Shown here: one piece after another, positions 16,977 to 25,557 of the stretch
Layout of the letters: every line of letters starts with the position of its first letter
Numbering within the stretch: position 1 is the first letter of the stretch
Assembly (NCBI RefSeq): GCF_016862095.1
Contig: NZ_BOMH01000014.1
Location: 124,001 to 188,000, forward strand
Length of the DNA stretch: 64,000 nt
DNA from: Actinoplanes cyaneus
GTDB taxonomy: Bacteria > Actinomycetota > Actinomycetes > Mycobacteriales > Micromonosporaceae
Direction of reading: 5' to 3'
Notes under the pieces: model-generated
Seen by the model: only the letters and a program-made list of their open reading frames with translations
Database searches by the model: none
What the model was told of the DNA's origin: nothing
Translations under genes and position numbers: made by a program

Positions 16977-18278
16977 ATGAGCCAAGCGTCTCGTGCCGAT
17001 GTGATCGTCGAGGTGCTCGCCCGGGAGTTCGGGGAGCTGATGGCGATCGATCCTGCGGCGTTCCGTCGCAAGTTCCGGAAGATGGCGGCGTCGCCGTTCG
17101 CGTTCTACCGGGGCAGCGCCTCCCTGTTCTACGCCGACCAGGTCGGCGACTACCGCGACGACAACTATCTCGACGAGCGGACCAGCCGGGTCTGGATCCA
17201 CGGCGATCTGCACGCCGAGAACTTCGGGACGTACATGAGCTCGTCGGGGCGGCTGGTCTTCAACGTCAACGACTTCGACGAGGCGTACGTCGGGCCCTTC
17301 TCCTGGGATCTGAAACGCTTCTCGGCGAGCGTCGCGCTGATCGGCTACTCCAAGGCCCTGTCCGACGACAACATCACGACGCTGGTGACCACGTTCGCGC
17401 AGTCGTATCTGACCGAGCTGCGGGCGATCGCGCACGGCGGTGACGACGCGATCGGCTCGATCACGCTGGAGAACGCGGACGGCGTGCTGCGCCGGGTGTT
17501 GCAGCAGGCGCGGCTGAACACGCGGGTGGACCTGCTGAACAGGCAGACGACCGTCGACGACTACGAGCGCCGGTTCTCGCTGGGCGACGGTGTCTACGAC
17601 GTCGACGACGACACCGCCGCGCGGGTGACGCAGGCGTTCGAGCGCTACCTGGACACGCTGCCGGAGGCGGGGCGGCCGATCTCCACGCACATCAAGGACA
17701 TCAAGCTGCGCAAGGGCGTGGGGATCGGGTCGGCCGGGCTGCCGTCCTACAACCTGCTGCTGGAGGGCCACACCGAGGCGCTCGAGAACGACGTGATCAT
17801 CTACATGAAGCAGGCGCAGACCCCGGCCGTGGCGCGCTGGGTCGACGACGAGCGGGTCAGGGCGTACTTCAAGCATCAGGGTCACCGCACCGCGGAGTCG
17901 CAGCGGGCGCTGCAGGCGCACGCCGACCCGTGGCTGGGCTTCACCGAGCTGAACGGGGTCGGTCAGCTCGTGGCCGAGGTGTCGCCCTACGCCGCGGACC
18001 TGGACTGGTCGGACGTCAACGAGCCGGAGAAGCTCGCCGGGGTGATCGCCGACCTGGGCCGCGCGGTGGCCCGGATGCACTCGGTCGCCGACGACGAGTC
18101 GAGCCACGACCTGGTCGACTTCTCCACCGAGGAGGCGATCGTCGCGGTCGTCGACAAGGACGAGGCGGGCTTCGTGCGGCACCTGGTCGAGTTCGCGCAC
18201 AAGTACGGTGACCAGGCCCGCGAGGACCACCAGGACTTCGTCGACGTCTTCCGCAACGGCCGCATCCCCGGCCTGTGA
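16977..18278 (+). CDS. DUF2252 protein, kinase-like motifs
   Basis: This 433-aa protein matches the DUF2252 family: FRKMAASPFAFYRGS near residue 36-50, IHGDLHAENFG near 74-84 and NVNDFDEAYVGPFSWDLKR near 97-115. The HGDLHxxN and DFDE elements resemble the Brenner-type catalytic loop and metal-binding Asp of aminoglycoside-phosphotransferase-like kinases, so ATP-dependent phosphotransfer is a reasonable guess; no activity is assigned. A GTG at 16968 is an alternative start. It lies 10 bp after nuoB and may share its transcript, but has no obvious link to complex I. Confidence 0.85.
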   Translation: MSQASRADVIVEVLAREFGELMAIDPAAFRRKFRKMAASPFAFYRGSASLFYADQVGDYRDDNYLDERTSRVWIHGDLHAENFGTYMSSSGRLVFNVNDFDEAYVGPFSWDLKRFSASVALIGYSKALSDDNITTLVTTFAQSYLTELRAIAHGGDDAIGSITLENADGVLRRVLQQARLNTRVDLLNRQTTVDDYERRFSLGDGVYDVDDDTAARVTQAFERYLDTLPEAGRPISTHIKDIKLRKGVGIGSAGLPSYNLLLEGHTEALENDVIIYMKQAQTPAVARWVDDERVRAYFKHQGHRTAESQRALQAHADPWLGFTELNGVGQLVAEVSPYAADLDWSDVNEPEKLAGVIADLGRAVARMHSVADDESSHDLVDFSTEEAIVAVVDKDEAGFVRHLVEFAHKYGDQAREDHQDFVDVFRNGRIPGL

Positions 18279-18282
18279 CAGG

Positions 18283-19194
18283 TCAGCGGCGATCCCAGCG
18301 CCAGGCCACCGCGGCCTGGTTCTCCGCGTAGGGCGACGGCGTCACCATGACGGTCCCGATCGTCCCGGCGGGCAGGGTGACGTCGAATCCGGTGGCTTTC
18401 CCGTCACAATCCTTCTGGTAGCTCTTGATCACGCGGGTCATGTCCGAGTTGCCGATCTTGACCTTCACCCAGCCCTCACCGGCGCAGCTGAACGTGAACG
18501 TGTACTTCCCGGCTTTGATCCGCTCGTCCCGGACGTCGAGGTCGGCGGCGAGGAAGCCGCCACCACTGCCGAACTCGTCGCTGCTCCCGACCACGGCATC
18601 GGCGTCGTACATCAACTGTTTCTGATCGTCCTCGGACAACTGCATCGAGTAGGCCAGCGCGTAACGACCCCGGGCCGTCGCGTCCGGAGTGGCATCCAGG
18701 GTGATCTCGGGATCAGCCGCGGTCAGGGTCATGGTCAGGTGCACAGGGGCCGGCTTCGGACCGCACTGCAGCGTCCACTTGTTGCCGGACACGTTCACGG
18801 CCACGTTGCCCGCCTCGCCGCCGCAGGCCATGACGATCTCGTAGGTTCCGGGCACGCGTTTGAGCGTGATCACGCGGCCGGCGGGCGCGGTGGCGGTGCC
18901 GCCGTACCGGTCGCCGTCGTGCAGCCCGATCTGGGTGGCCGCGCTCTTCGCCAGGACGTCCAGTTCCGCCTGAGGCAGCGGCGCCGCCGCGGGCGCCGGC
19001 TGCCGGAGATGCGACGGGGCGCCGAAGCCGATCCCGGCCGCGACGACCACGGCCAGCCCCGCGCCGGCCATCGCGGTCCGCCGGATCCGGCGGCTACGGA
19101 CGGTGCCGCGGGCGGCGGCCGAGCCGGGCGGGACGATCCGCGGCATCGTGTCGGCGCGCAGGTCCTCGAAAAGGCGCTCGATCTGATCGGTCAT
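18283..19194 (-). CDS. Putative membrane-anchored partner/anti-sigma of the ECF sigma factor
   Basis: This 303-aa protein has an N-terminal cytoplasmic part of about 35-40 residues (QIERLFEDLRADTMPRIVPPG), one membrane helix near 41-58 and a large external domain with two or more Cys. The zinc-type HxxxCxxC motif of ZAS anti-sigma factors is absent. Its ATG overlaps the sigma-factor stop by 4 bp (ATGA), the usual arrangement for a cognate regulator. The external part may sense envelope state. The anti-sigma role is inferred from position and topology. Confidence 0.7.
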   Translation of the reverse strand: MTDQIERLFEDLRADTMPRIVPPGSAAARGTVRSRRIRRTAMAGAGLAVVVAAGIGFGAPSHLRQPAPAAAPLPQAELDVLAKSAATQIGLHDGDRYGGTATAPAGRVITLKRVPGTYEIVMACGGEAGNVAVNVSGNKWTLQCGPKPAPVHLTMTLTAADPEITLDATPDATARGRYALAYSMQLSEDDQKQLMYDADAVVGSSDEFGSGGGFLAADLDVRDERIKAGKYTFTFSCAGEGWVKVKIGNSDMTRVIKSYQKDCDGKATGFDVTLPAGTIGTVMVTPSPYAENQAAVAWRWDRR

Positions 19195-19736
19195 CGCGGG
19201 CCTCCGGTGTGCTCGGGCAGGTTCAGGCGGGCGGCCAGCGCGGCGCGACCGCGGTGCAGCCAGGACTTCACGGTCCCCTCGGCGACCCCTTCGCGGTCGG
19301 CCACCTCGGCGATCGGCATGTCGGCCAGGTAGTGCAGGACCAGCGCGCGGCGATGGTTGTCCGGCAGCTCGGCCAGCGCGGCGACCAGCGCCACCCGGTC
19401 CGGGCTCGGCCCGTCGGCGTGCAACTCGACCGGGGACTGCCGGTGCAGGAAGCCGAGCGCGGTCCGGGCGCGGCGCCAGCGGCTCACCGCCAGATTCCAG
19501 GCGACCCGGCGGATCCAGGCGACCGGATCGTCGTACCGGGAGACTTTCCGCCATCGGGCCAAGGCCCGGCAGAAGGCTTCCTGTACGACGTCCTGCGCCT
19601 CCTGCCGATCGCCGAAGTAGGCGTACAACTGCACGGTCAGGTCCGCGTAGTGGGCGGCGTACACCTCGTCGAACGTCGGTGGATCGGGGTGCACGGCGCT
19701 CGGCGGCTCCGATCGGTGCTCGGCAATGACTGTCAC
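19191..19736 (-). CDS. ECF RNA polymerase sigma factor, SigE family
   Basis: This 181-aa protein has sigma region 2 (FDEVYAAHYADLTVQLYAYFGDRQEAQDVVQEAFCRAL) and region 4 (LAELPDNHRRALVLHYLADMPIAEVADREGVAEGTVKSWLHRGRAAL). This is the SigE/SigK-like family abundant in Streptomyces and Actinoplanes. The GTG at 19736 is chosen because region 2 follows closely; no ribosome site is clear. It diverges from nuoC, whose start lies 64 bp away, so the two promoters share this gap. Confidence 0.88.
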   Translation of the reverse strand: MTVIAEHRSEPPSAVHPDPPTFDEVYAAHYADLTVQLYAYFGDRQEAQDVVQEAFCRALARWRKVSRYDDPVAWIRRVAWNLAVSRWRRARTALGFLHRQSPVELHADGPSPDRVALVAALAELPDNHRRALVLHYLADMPIAEVADREGVAEGTVKSWLHRGRAALAARLNLPEHTGGPR

Positions 19737-19799
19737 GGCGACTACACGCCCGTGCCCGGCGGCAGGTTGCACTCCGATCCTGGCCCATAGGATGACGCC

Positions 19800-20537
19800 A
19801 TGACGCCGGAAGAGGTCGGAGAGCGACTGGTCCACCTGATGGCCACCGACGATCCCGCCCTGGGCGCCGTCACCGCCGAGGTGTCCGGCGGTGGTCCAGG
19901 TCACGCCCGGGCGGTGGTCGACGTGCCGGTCGCCCGCTGGTGGCACGCGGCCGAGATCGCGCGGGACCCCGGCGCGCTGAGTTGCGACTTCTTCGACTGG
20001 GTCTCCGCGGTCGACGAGCTCGACGGCGGGTTCGCGGTGATCGCCCACCTCTGGTCCACCCGGCGCCGGCACGGCGTGCTGTTGCGCACCCGGGTGCCGC
20101 GCGTGGACCCCGAGGTGGAGTCCCTGGTGGATCTCTATCCGGGCGCCGCGTGGCACGAGCGGGAGACGTACGAGATGTTCGGCATCGTCTTCGCCCGCCA
20201 TCCCGACCTGCGGCCGCTGCTGCTGCCGCCGGAGTTCGAGGGGCATCCGCTGCGCAAGGAGTTCGTGCTGGCCGCGCGGGTGGCGAAGCCGTGGCCCGGC
20301 GCCAAGGAGCCGGGGGAGTCCGAGGCGGGGACCGCGAAGCGCGCGCCGATGCGCCCGCCCGGGGTGCCCGACCCGAACGAGTGGGGCCCGATGAAGGGCA
20401 AGATCCCGCCGCCAGAGACCCCGGTCCGCCCGGCTCGCCCGGTTCGTCCCGCGGGGGAGCGCCCGGCGCGCCCGCCCCGCGTAACACCGGCCGAGGTGAA
20501 GCCGGCCGAAGAAACGGCTGAGGGGGAGGGCAACTGA
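19800..20537 (+). CDS. nuoC: NADH-quinone oxidoreductase subunit C
   Basis: This 245-aa protein has the 30-kDa subunit signature: DFFDWVSAVDELDGGFAVIAHL, then RVPRVDPEVESLVDLYPGAAWHERETYEMFGI and LLLPPEFEGHPLRKEFVL. A Pro/Arg-rich tail of about 85 residues after residue 160 (repeated PVRPARPVRP-like words) is unusual for NuoC and probably disordered. Its stop overlaps the nuoH start by one base. NuoC normally binds NuoD, which is not encoded in the window. Confidence 0.92.
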   Translation: MTPEEVGERLVHLMATDDPALGAVTAEVSGGGPGHARAVVDVPVARWWHAAEIARDPGALSCDFFDWVSAVDELDGGFAVIAHLWSTRRRHGVLLRTRVPRVDPEVESLVDLYPGAAWHERETYEMFGIVFARHPDLRPLLLPPEFEGHPLRKEFVLAARVAKPWPGAKEPGESEAGTAKRAPMRPPGVPDPNEWGPMKGKIPPPETPVRPARPVRPAGERPARPPRVTPAEVKPAEETAEGEGN

Positions 20538-21496
20538 TGCCGCTGTGGCTGGACCTCCTCGTCCGCGTCGTCGCCGTCATGGTCGCCTTCCTGGTGCTGC
20601 CGCTCGTCGTCGGCCAGGCCGAGCACAAGGTCATGGCCCACATGCAGGGGCGCGTCGGGCCGATGTACGCCGGCGCCTTCCACGGCTGGGCGCAGCTCGT
20701 CGCGGACGGGGTCAAGTTCGTACAGAAGGAAGATGTTCATCCCGACGGCTCGGACCGCACCGTTTTCCGGCTCGCTCCGATCGTCGCCCTGTTCCCGTAC
20801 CTGATCGTCATCCTGACGATTCCGCTGGGCCCGAACGGCCTGGTCGCGCAGCGTCTCGACATCGGCCTGTTCCTGGTCCTGGCGATCCTGGGTTTCGGCG
20901 TGGTCGCGGTGCTGATGTCGGCCTGGGCCTCGGCGAACAAGTACAGCCTGCTCGGCGGCCTGCGCGGCGCCGCCCAGCTGCTCGGTTACGAGCTTCCGCT
21001 GGTGCTGGCCGCGGCCAGCGTCGCGATGGCGGCCGGCACGCTGAGCCTGCCCGGCATCGTCGAGGCGTGGAAGCCGTGGTGGCTGATCTGGCAGGCCCCG
21101 GCCGGCCTGGTCTTCTTCATCGCCGGCCTGGCCGAGATCCGGCGCCCGCCGTTCGACATGCCGATCGCGGATTCGGAGCTGGTCTTCGGCTACATGACCG
21201 AGTACACCGGCCTGCGGTTCGCGTTCTTCCTGCTGGCGGAGTACGTCGGGATCATCGTCATCGCCGGCCTGACCACGGTCCTGTTCCTGGGCGGCTGGCA
21301 CGGCCCGTTCGCCGATCAGCTCGGCTGGCTGTGGACGCTGCTGAAGGTCTTCGCCGTGTCCTTCGTGATCATCTGGTTCCGGGTGACGTATCCGCGGCTG
21401 CGCGAGGACCAGCTCCAGCGCCTCTGCTGGCTGATCCTGGTCCCGGTCTCCCTGGCCCAGCTCGTGCTCACCGTGGCCGTGAAGTCCCTGCTCTGA
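20537..21496 (+). CDS. nuoH: NADH-quinone oxidoreductase subunit H
   Basis: This 319-aa membrane subunit lines the quinone tunnel of complex I. Conserved wording includes GPMYAGAFHGWAQLVADGVKFVQKE, GLAEIRRPPFDMPIADSELVFGYMTEYTGL and FRVTYPRLREDQL. About eight helices are visible. The ribosome site GGGGGAGGG is strong. The next nuo gene, nuoI, begins only after a 700-bp gap filled by an antisense nuclease-like gene. Confidence 0.95.
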   Translation: MPLWLDLLVRVVAVMVAFLVLPLVVGQAEHKVMAHMQGRVGPMYAGAFHGWAQLVADGVKFVQKEDVHPDGSDRTVFRLAPIVALFPYLIVILTIPLGPNGLVAQRLDIGLFLVLAILGFGVVAVLMSAWASANKYSLLGGLRGAAQLLGYELPLVLAAASVAMAAGTLSLPGIVEAWKPWWLIWQAPAGLVFFIAGLAEIRRPPFDMPIADSELVFGYMTEYTGLRFAFFLLAEYVGIIVIAGLTTVLFLGGWHGPFADQLGWLWTLLKVFAVSFVIIWFRVTYPRLREDQLQRLCWLILVPVSLAQLVLTVAVKSLL

Positions 21497-22060
21497 TCAG
21501 AGGGCGCGCGGACGCAGGCGGGCGATGGGGATCCCGATGTCCCATGGCTCGTTCAGCTCGATCGTTTCGGTGAACGTCTCCACGGGCTTGTAGACCTCTT
21601 CGCCGGGTATCAGCCTGTGCGCGTGCACCGTCACGCCGCCACTCTGTTCAACCAGCCAGTAGAACGGGATCCCCGCCTTCGCGTACAGCGCGGGCTTCAA
21701 AACCCGATCGATGCTCTGCGAGCCAGGGGACACGATCTCGACGGCGAGCACGACCTCATCCGCGAAGAACTTCCCGTTCCTACGGGCCGCCTCGGCTGTC
21801 GTCACGAGCACATCCGGGATGAAGAGCCGCTGCGTCGAGAGAACGACGTCATTGGCCTGGCTGACGTACAGGTGCTCCGGACAGCTCTCTTCCAGGGCCA
21901 CCAGAAGGCGGGCGGCGAGAACCTGATGGGTCGGCGCCGGGGAGGGGGTCACGTGCAGAACTCCATCGATCAGCTCACGCCGCGCGCCGTCCTCGGGAAG
22001 CGCGTCGAGATCGTCAACCGTCCAACCGTCTGTTGGCGTGTCGCTCAAGTGGGCGAACAT
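21497..22060 (-). CDS. Uma2-family (DUF820) PD-(D/E)xK nuclease-like protein
   Basis: This 187-aa protein matches the Uma2 family, abundant in cyanobacteria and actinobacteria: [34 protein letters not shown] (Asp of the PD motif) and [36 protein letters not shown] (ExV and conserved Lys). The fold is restriction-endonuclease-like; a biological role is not established. The ATG at 22060 has GGAGG upstream. It sits antisense inside the nuo cluster, its stop abutting the nuoH stop, and looks like an insertion into the operon. Confidence 0.85.
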   Translation of the reverse strand: MFAHLSDTPTDGWTVDDLDALPEDGARRELIDGVLHVTPSPAPTHQVLAARLLVALEESCPEHLYVSQANDVVLSTQRLFIPDVLVTTAEAARRNGKFFADEVVLAVEIVSPGSQSIDRVLKPALYAKAGIPFYWLVEQSGGVTVHAHRLIPGEEVYKPVETFTETIELNEPWDIGIPIARLRPRAL

Positions 22061-22188
22061 TCGGGCCTCCACAGCGGGCTCGCTCTCCCGTCCGTCAACT
22101 CTACCGGAAGATCAGGCAGGGGCGAGGTCGCGTCACCCGTCCGAAGCGGGCAGGATATGCCCTTGTGACTGATGACGGGGAGCGGAGC

Positions 22189-22755
22189 ATGCCCGGCAAG
22201 GGCTTGATCAATGGCCTTGCCGTCACGCTCAAAACGATGATCAAGCCGACCATCACCCAGCAGTATCCCGATGTCGAGCCCGAGCTGCCCCCGCGCTCGC
22301 GCGGCGTGATCGCGCTGCTCGAGGAGAACTGCACGGTCTGCATGCTCTGCGCCCGGGAGTGCCCGGACTGGTGCATCTACATCGACTCGCACAAGGAGGA
22401 GGTCGTCGTCCCGGGCGCCGCACGGGCCCGCCAGCGCAACGTGCTGGACAAGTTCGACATCGACTTCTCCCTCTGCATGTACTGCGGGATCTGCATCGAG
22501 GTCTGCCCGTTCGACGCCCTGCACTGGACCCCCGAGTTCGAGTACGCGGAGACCGACGTCCTCTCCCTGCTGCACGACAAGGACCGGCTCGGCGAGTGGA
22601 TGCGCACGGTTCCGCCGCCCCCGGCCCACGACGTGCTCGGCGAGCCCTCCAAGGAGGAGGCGACCGCCGCGCGCAAGGCCGCCGGTCCCGGTGCGGCGAC
22701 CGCCGCCAAAACGGCAAGGCCCGCTGCCGTACGGCGTGAGCAGGCCCCGGAGTGA
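22189..22755 (+). CDS. nuoI: NADH-quinone oxidoreductase subunit I
   Basis: This 188-aa ferredoxin-like subunit has two 4Fe-4S motifs: Cys48, 51, 54, 58 ([12 protein letters not shown]) and Cys96, 99, 102, 106 ([12 protein letters not shown]), which hold clusters N6a and N6b. An Ala/Lys-rich tail follows. The ATG at 22189 has GGGGAGCGGAG upstream; a GTG at 22165 could serve as a leaderless start because a TATGCC box lies just before it. Its stop overlaps nuoJ (GTGA). It restarts the nuo cluster after the Uma2 gene, so it probably has its own promoter between 22061 and 22165. Confidence 0.93.
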   Translation: MPGKGLINGLAVTLKTMIKPTITQQYPDVEPELPPRSRGVIALLEENCTVCMLCARECPDWCIYIDSHKEEVVVPGAARARQRNVLDKFDIDFSLCMYCGICIEVCPFDALHWTPEFEYAETDVLSLLHDKDRLGEWMRTVPPPPAHDVLGEPSKEEATAARKAAGPGAATAAKTARPAAVRREQAPE

Positions 22756-23285
22756 CCATCGCGGATGTGCTGCTGCTCGCCCTCGGCGCCGTCGCCGTCG
22801 GTGCCGGCGCCCTCGTCGTGACCAGCACCCACCTGGTCCGCTCCGGCCTCTACCTGGTGATCAGCCTGGGTGCGATCGCCGGGCTGTACCTGGTTCTCGG
22901 CGCGGAGCTCGTCGCCTGGGTGCAGATCCTGGTCTACGTCGGCGCGGTGGTCGTGCTGCTGCTGTTCGCGGTGATGCTGACCCGCGCCCCGATCGGCCCG
23001 AGCCCCGACCTGGACCGTCCGATCGGCCCGTCCGCCCTGATCGGTGCCGGGGTCGGGCTGGGCCTGGCCGCGCTCTTCGCCGACGCGTTCCGCTGGATCG
23101 AGTTCCCGCGGGGCGACCCGGGCACCGCCGAGCGGGTCGGCGAGCAGATCTTCGGCACCTGGGTGCTGCCGTTCGAGGTGCTCTCGATCCTGCTGCTGTC
23201 CGCCCTGGTCGGAGCGATCGTGCTGTCCCGCCCGGACATCGGCCGGCAGCCCGCGCCTCCCGCCGAGGAGGAGGTGCCGGTCTGA
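22752..23285 (+). CDS. nuoJ: NADH-quinone oxidoreductase subunit J
   Basis: This 177-aa membrane subunit has five predicted helices and the conserved [27 protein letters not shown] stretch around helix 3. GTG start overlaps the nuoI stop by 4 bp; its own stop overlaps the nuoK ATG by one base. This tight coupling continues through nuoL and nuoM. Confidence 0.93.
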   Translation: MTIADVLLLALGAVAVGAGALVVTSTHLVRSGLYLVISLGAIAGLYLVLGAELVAWVQILVYVGAVVVLLLFAVMLTRAPIGPSPDLDRPIGPSALIGAGVGLGLAALFADAFRWIEFPRGDPGTAERVGEQIFGTWVLPFEVLSILLLSALVGAIVLSRPDIGRQPAPPAEEEVPV

Positions 23286-23647
23286 TGCACGTGACCATTG
23301 CGTACGTGATCGCCGCCGCCCTCTTCGGCCTGGGCGTCTACGGCGTCGTCCGCCGCCGCAACGCGATCCTGGCCCTGATGGCGGTCGAGCTGATGCTCAA
23401 CGCCGTGAACCTGGTCCTGGTCACCGCCGACGTGTCGCTGCGCTCGGCGTTGCGGGGCGTCCCGGGCGAGGCGTGGGCCAATCCGAGCTCGCAGCCCGGC
23501 TCGGGCGGTGTCTTCGCGCTGTTCGTGATCGTGCTGGCCGCCGCCGAGGTGGGGGTGGGCCTGGCGATCATCCTGCAGTTCTACCGGATGCGCGGGGCGG
23601 TCGCGCTCGACGAGGTGCCGCTCGACCAGGAACGGGTGAGCGAGTGA
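23285..23647 (+). CDS. nuoK: NADH-quinone oxidoreductase subunit K
   Basis: This 120-aa subunit has three helices with the conserved Glu in MAVELMLNAVNL (proton channel). It is about 20 residues longer than usual; the extra length lies in the loop between helices 2 and 3 (VSLRSALRGVPGEAWANPSS) and in the C-terminal tail. Start overlaps the nuoJ stop and stop overlaps the nuoL GTG. Confidence 0.93.
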   Translation: MHVTIAYVIAAALFGLGVYGVVRRRNAILALMAVELMLNAVNLVLVTADVSLRSALRGVPGEAWANPSSQPGSGGVFALFVIVLAAAEVGVGLAIILQFYRMRGAVALDEVPLDQERVSE

Positions 23648-25557
23648 ACGCCCGCGTGGCCGTGGGGCTGCTCCCCGCCGTACCGCTGCTGCTGGGTCTG
23701 CTCGGTCTTGCCCTTCCTCCGGGTGACGGCGGGCCGCGCCGGGTCGCCGCCGCGCTCGGCATCACCGGCGCGGCGCTCGCGCTGATCGACGCGATCGTGC
23801 TGCTCGCGGTCGTGACGAGTCGTGGTGAGCCGCTCGCGGCGAGCACCCGCTGGGTGAGCTTCGGCGACCTGGAGATCACGCTCGGGTTCTCGGCCGGCGC
23901 CGCCGCGTTCTACGTCGCGCTCGCCGTCTGCGCGGTGGCCCTGTGCGTCCAGGTCTACTCGGTGACCTACCTGCACGACGATCCGCGCTATGCGCCCTAC
24001 GCGGCCCAGGTCAGCCTCTTCACCGGCGCGATGCTCCTGGTCGTGACGTCCGGCGACCTGATCGGCCTGCTGATCGGGTGGGAGGTGATGGGCGCCTGCT
24101 CGTACCTTCTGATCGGTCATGACCGCCGGCTGCCCGAGGCGCCGGCCGCCGCGGTGAAGGCGTTCCTGGTCACCCGGGTGGGTGACGTCGGTTTCCTGCT
24201 CGGCATCGCGGTGCTGATCGCCGACGCCGGCACGTCGCGGATCAGCGACGTCCTCGCCCACGACTACTCCAGCGGCACCCTGACCGCCGCGTTGCTGCTG
24301 CTCCTGGCCGGGGTCGCCGGCAAGAGCGCGCAGTTCCCGCTGCACACCTGGCTGCCGGACGCGATGGCCGGCCCCACCCCGATCTCCGCGCTGATCCACG
24401 CCGCGACGATGGTCGCGGCCGGGGTCTACGTCGTCTTCCGCACGTTCCCGCTCTTCCAGCGGTCCCCGGCCGCCCTCGCGGTCCTCGCCGTGATGGCGTC
24501 GATCACGATCCTGCTCGGCGCGCTGTCCGCGACCGCCCAGGACGACCTGAAGCGCGTGCTCGCCTGGTCCACGGTCTCGCAGATCGGCTACATGACCGGC
24601 GCGCTGGCTGTCGGCTCGCCCGCCGCCGCGCTGTTCCACCTGCTCACCCACGCCGCGTTCAAGGCGCTGCTGTTCCTCGCCGCGGGCGCGGTGATCCACA
24701 CGGTCGGCACCAACCACCTGTCCCGGATGGGCGGGCTGCGCGAGCACATGCCGGTCACGTTCTGGTCGTTCGTGGTCGGCCTCGGCGCGCTCGCCGGCGT
24801 GCCGCCGCTGGCCGGCTTCTGGTCGAAGGAGAACGTGCTGACCGCCGCCGCGCACGCCACCGACGGCGGCGAGCCGGTGCCGGTCTGGGCCGCCTGGCTC
24901 GTCTGGGTCTCCGCGCTGCTCGCGGTCGGCGTGACGGCGTGGTATGCGACGCGGCTGCTGCTCAGGGCATTCTTCGGCCCTTCGCGGCAGCACGGGCCGG
25001 ACGGGCCGGATTGGGAGATCGGCTTCGATGACGCGCGCTATCACGTGCCGGCCGTCCCGCACGACCCGCCGGGCCTGATGCGCTGGCCGATCATGCTGCT
25101 CGCGATCCCGGCCGCGCTACTCGGCCTGGCCGCGTTCGCCCCCGGTTTCCGGCACGCGCTGGAGCTGGAGGACCCGCACTTGGGCGTCGCGATCCTGCTG
25201 CCGTTGCTGCTGCTCGCGGCCGGCGCCGGGACGGCCTGGTGGCTGTGGTGGGCGGTGCCCGGCGTCGACCCGGTCCTCGCGCTGGGCCGGGCCGGGCCGC
25301 TGTTCGCTTCCGGCTTCCATCTGGACCACATTCAAAGCCTGCTTGTCGTACGGCCGGTGAAGGCGCTCGCCCGGCTGGCGACAGCCGCGGACGAGCACGT
25401 CGTCGACGCCACCGTCGAGGGCACCGGGAAAGCCACCCGCGGCCTGGGCGGCCTGTTCGCCGACGCGCATCGGGTCGCCCTGCCCGGCGCCGCGGTCCTG
25501 GTCCTGTTCGGCGCCCTGATCCTGAGCGTCGTCGCGTGGCTGGGAGCCCTGTCCTGA
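23644..25557 (+). CDS. nuoL: NADH-quinone oxidoreductase subunit L
   Basis: This 637-aa antiporter-like subunit has many membrane helices and the conserved GWEVMGACSYLLIGH, KSAQFPLHTWLPDAMAGPTPISALIHAATMVAAGVY and LTHAAFKALLFLAAGAVIH. Lys and Glu/His residues of the proton path are present. Near the end is the long lateral helix region. GTG start overlaps the nuoK stop; the stop overlaps the nuoM ATG. Confidence 0.95.
   Translation: MNARVAVGLLPAVPLLLGLLGLALPPGDGGPRRVAAALGITGAALALIDAIVLLAVVTSRGEPLAASTRWVSFGDLEITLGFSAGAAAFYVALAVCAVALCVQVYSVTYLHDDPRYAPYAAQVSLFTGAMLLVVTSGDLIGLLIGWEVMGACSYLLIGHDRRLPEAPAAAVKAFLVTRVGDVGFLLGIAVLIADAGTSRISDVLAHDYSSGTLTAALLLLLAGVAGKSAQFPLHTWLPDAMAGPTPISALIHAATMVAAGVYVVFRTFPLFQRSPAALAVLAVMASITILLGALSATAQDDLKRVLAWSTVSQIGYMTGALAVGSPAAALFHLLTHAAFKALLFLAAGAVIHTVGTNHLSRMGGLREHMPVTFWSFVVGLGALAGVPPLAGFWSKENVLTAAAHATDGGEPVPVWAAWLVWVSALLAVGVTAWYATRLLLRAFFGPSRQHGPDGPDWEIGFDDARYHVPAVPHDPPGLMRWPIMLLAIPAALLGLAAFAPGFRHALELEDPHLGVAILLPLLLLAAGAGTAWWLWWAVPGVDPVLALGRAGPLFASGFHLDHIQSLLVVRPVKALARLATAADEHVVDATVEGTGKATRGLGGLFADAHRVALPGAAVLVLFGALILSVVAWLGALS

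Noticed and set aside
18283..19194. Zinc-type (ZAS) anti-sigma factor
   Set aside because: The HxxxCxxC motif is absent; only topology and gene coupling support a sigma-partner role.
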